The position numbers and the translations under genes were made by a program. A stretch of 64,000 nucleotides of DNA from CAWGET01 sp963821715 (GTDB lineage Bacteria; Bacteroidota; Ignavibacteria; Ignavibacteriales; Melioribacteraceae): positions 992,001 through 1,056,000 of the forward strand of contig CAWGET010000006.1 in the NCBI GenBank assembly GCA_963821715.1, read 5' to 3'. Position 1 is the first letter of the stretch. Every line of letters starts with the position of its first letter. Under the pieces are notes generated by a model that saw nothing but the letters and a program-made list of their open reading frames with translations, searched no databases and was not told the origin of the DNA. This document shows positions 63,475 to 64,000 of the stretch, piece after piece.

Positions 63475-63549
63475 CTTTTATTTTTCGCTATTCTTAAATA
63501 TAATTAATAATATAAAATAAAATAATTCTAACAATACTTTGGATTTGAA

Positions 63550-64000
63550 ATGGGATTGAGGACGAAGATATTAAGCGGATTTTTAATCTTGGCGGTGATG
63601 CTTTTAGTGGCCGGTGTATGGTCGGTTCTTGAGCTGCAGAATATCGGTTTATCGGTAGGAAATTTGTTGGAAAATAATTATAAAAGTATAAACGCCGCAA
63701 AATCCATGAAAGAAGCTCTCGAGCGAGAAGACAGCGCGCTGCTCCTTATGTTGTTAGGTAAATCGGAAGAGGGAGAGAAAATTTTAAGTTCTGCCGACAG
63801 CTCCTTTAATAAAAGTTACAAAGTCGCGAAGAACAATATTACCATTGAAGGTGAAGAGGAAACAATAAAGCAGGTAGAAAAAAATTACGCTGAGTTCAGT
63901 AAATACTGGCGGGAATTATCATCGCGTCCGGAAGATGAAAGAAATTTGGATTATTATTTTTCAAACATTCATGGCAGCTTTAACGAAACAGTTAATTCAC
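63550..64000 (+). CDS. N-terminus of a membrane sensor protein (probable histidine kinase), cut by window
   Basis: An open frame from the ATG at 63550 to the end of the window (150 codons visible). The start MGLRTKILSGFLILAVMLLV shows a membrane anchor at about 5-30. Helical sequence follows (ELQNIGLSVGNLLENNYKSI and MKEALEREDSALLLMLLGK) typical of the four-helix-bundle periplasmic sensor of KinB/NtrY-like histidine kinases or of chemoreceptors. The kinase or signalling part lies outside the window, so the class cannot be decided. The gene is divergent from the decarboxylase, with about 75 AT-rich bases in between. Confidence 0.7.
   Translation, partial: MGLRTKILSGFLILAVMLLVAGVWSVLELQNIGLSVGNLLENNYKSINAAKSMKEALEREDSALLLMLLGKSEEGEKILSSADSSFNKSYKVAKNNITIEGEEETIKQVEKNYAEFSKYWRELSSRPEDERNLDYYFSNIHGSFNETVNS

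Noticed and set aside
1..64000. tRNA, rRNA, CRISPR array, prophage or transposase genes
   Set aside because: I scanned both strands by eye for tRNA T-loop words, regularly spaced repeats and transposase motifs and found none that held up.

Overview
The window is 64 kb of AT-rich bacterial chromosome, densely coded on both strands. It shows no rRNA or tRNA gene, no CRISPR array and no insertion sequence with a transposase. The best taxonomic guess is a member of the Ignavibacteria or a close relative in the Bacteroidota/Chlorobiota group. The evidence is a YPNPFNPST-type sorting module of the type IX secretion kind, a TonB receptor with a carboxypeptidase-regulatory N-terminus, a Wzi-type outer-membrane protein, CruF/CrtW carotenoid genes, multihaem cytochromes, and short palindromic repeats in most larger gaps. 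This assignment is inference.

Layout. Positions 1-4.6 kb (+): a UbiB-like kinase cut by the window edge, a ZIP-like membrane protein, a YfcE-type phosphoesterase, an unknown membrane protein and MarC. 4.7-10.6 kb: a secreted M19 dipeptidase (-), BrkB/YihY (+), and a minus-strand ion operon (YetF/DUF421, TrkH, CPA antiporter). 10.8-13.3 kb (-): a barrel protein carrying one haem motif and a pentahaem cytochrome. 13.6-20.8 kb (+): two small proteins, a Tat-type TldD with TldE, and an AsmA-like protein. 21.0-29.2 kb (-): an M6-like protease and the pyruvate dehydrogenase operon aceE-aceF-lpd. 29.2-32.1 kb: a repeat-rich accessory island with an outer-membrane protein and a RelB/RelE-type toxin-antitoxin pair between two direct repeats. 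32.1-35.6 kb (-): mfd. 36.0-49.9 kb (+): a Lon-related protease, pyruvate kinase, CorC/CNNM, an AmrS-like radical SAM enzyme, a methyltransferase, a cell-wall amidase, cytochrome c, a TonB receptor, a TonB-domain protein and a chemoreceptor. 50.0-61.9 kb: SixA (-), then an envelope and carotenoid-tailoring run (+): barrels, WecG/TagA, Wzi, OmpA, acyltransferase, GT2, CruF, CrtW, MscS and MgtC. 62.0-64.0 kb: a PLP decarboxylase (-) and the start of a probable sensor kinase (+).

How the genes fit together. Pyruvate kinase and the complete pyruvate dehydrogenase complex link glycolysis to acetyl-CoA. The cytochromes point to respiratory or extracellular electron transfer. TrkH, the CPA antiporter, MscS and MgtC handle ions and osmotic stress. 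The 57-60.4 kb run looks like a pathway that hydrates, ketolates, glycosylates and acylates a carotenoid.

Data quality. Five genes are each broken by single-base shifts, six lesions in all and several in homopolymer runs: the M6-like protease, aceE, the Lon-related protease, a receptor-like barrel and Wzi. In each case a one-base correction restores a full-length protein of sensible size. I read these as probable sequencing or assembly errors, so the genes are annotated at full span with the lesion stated.
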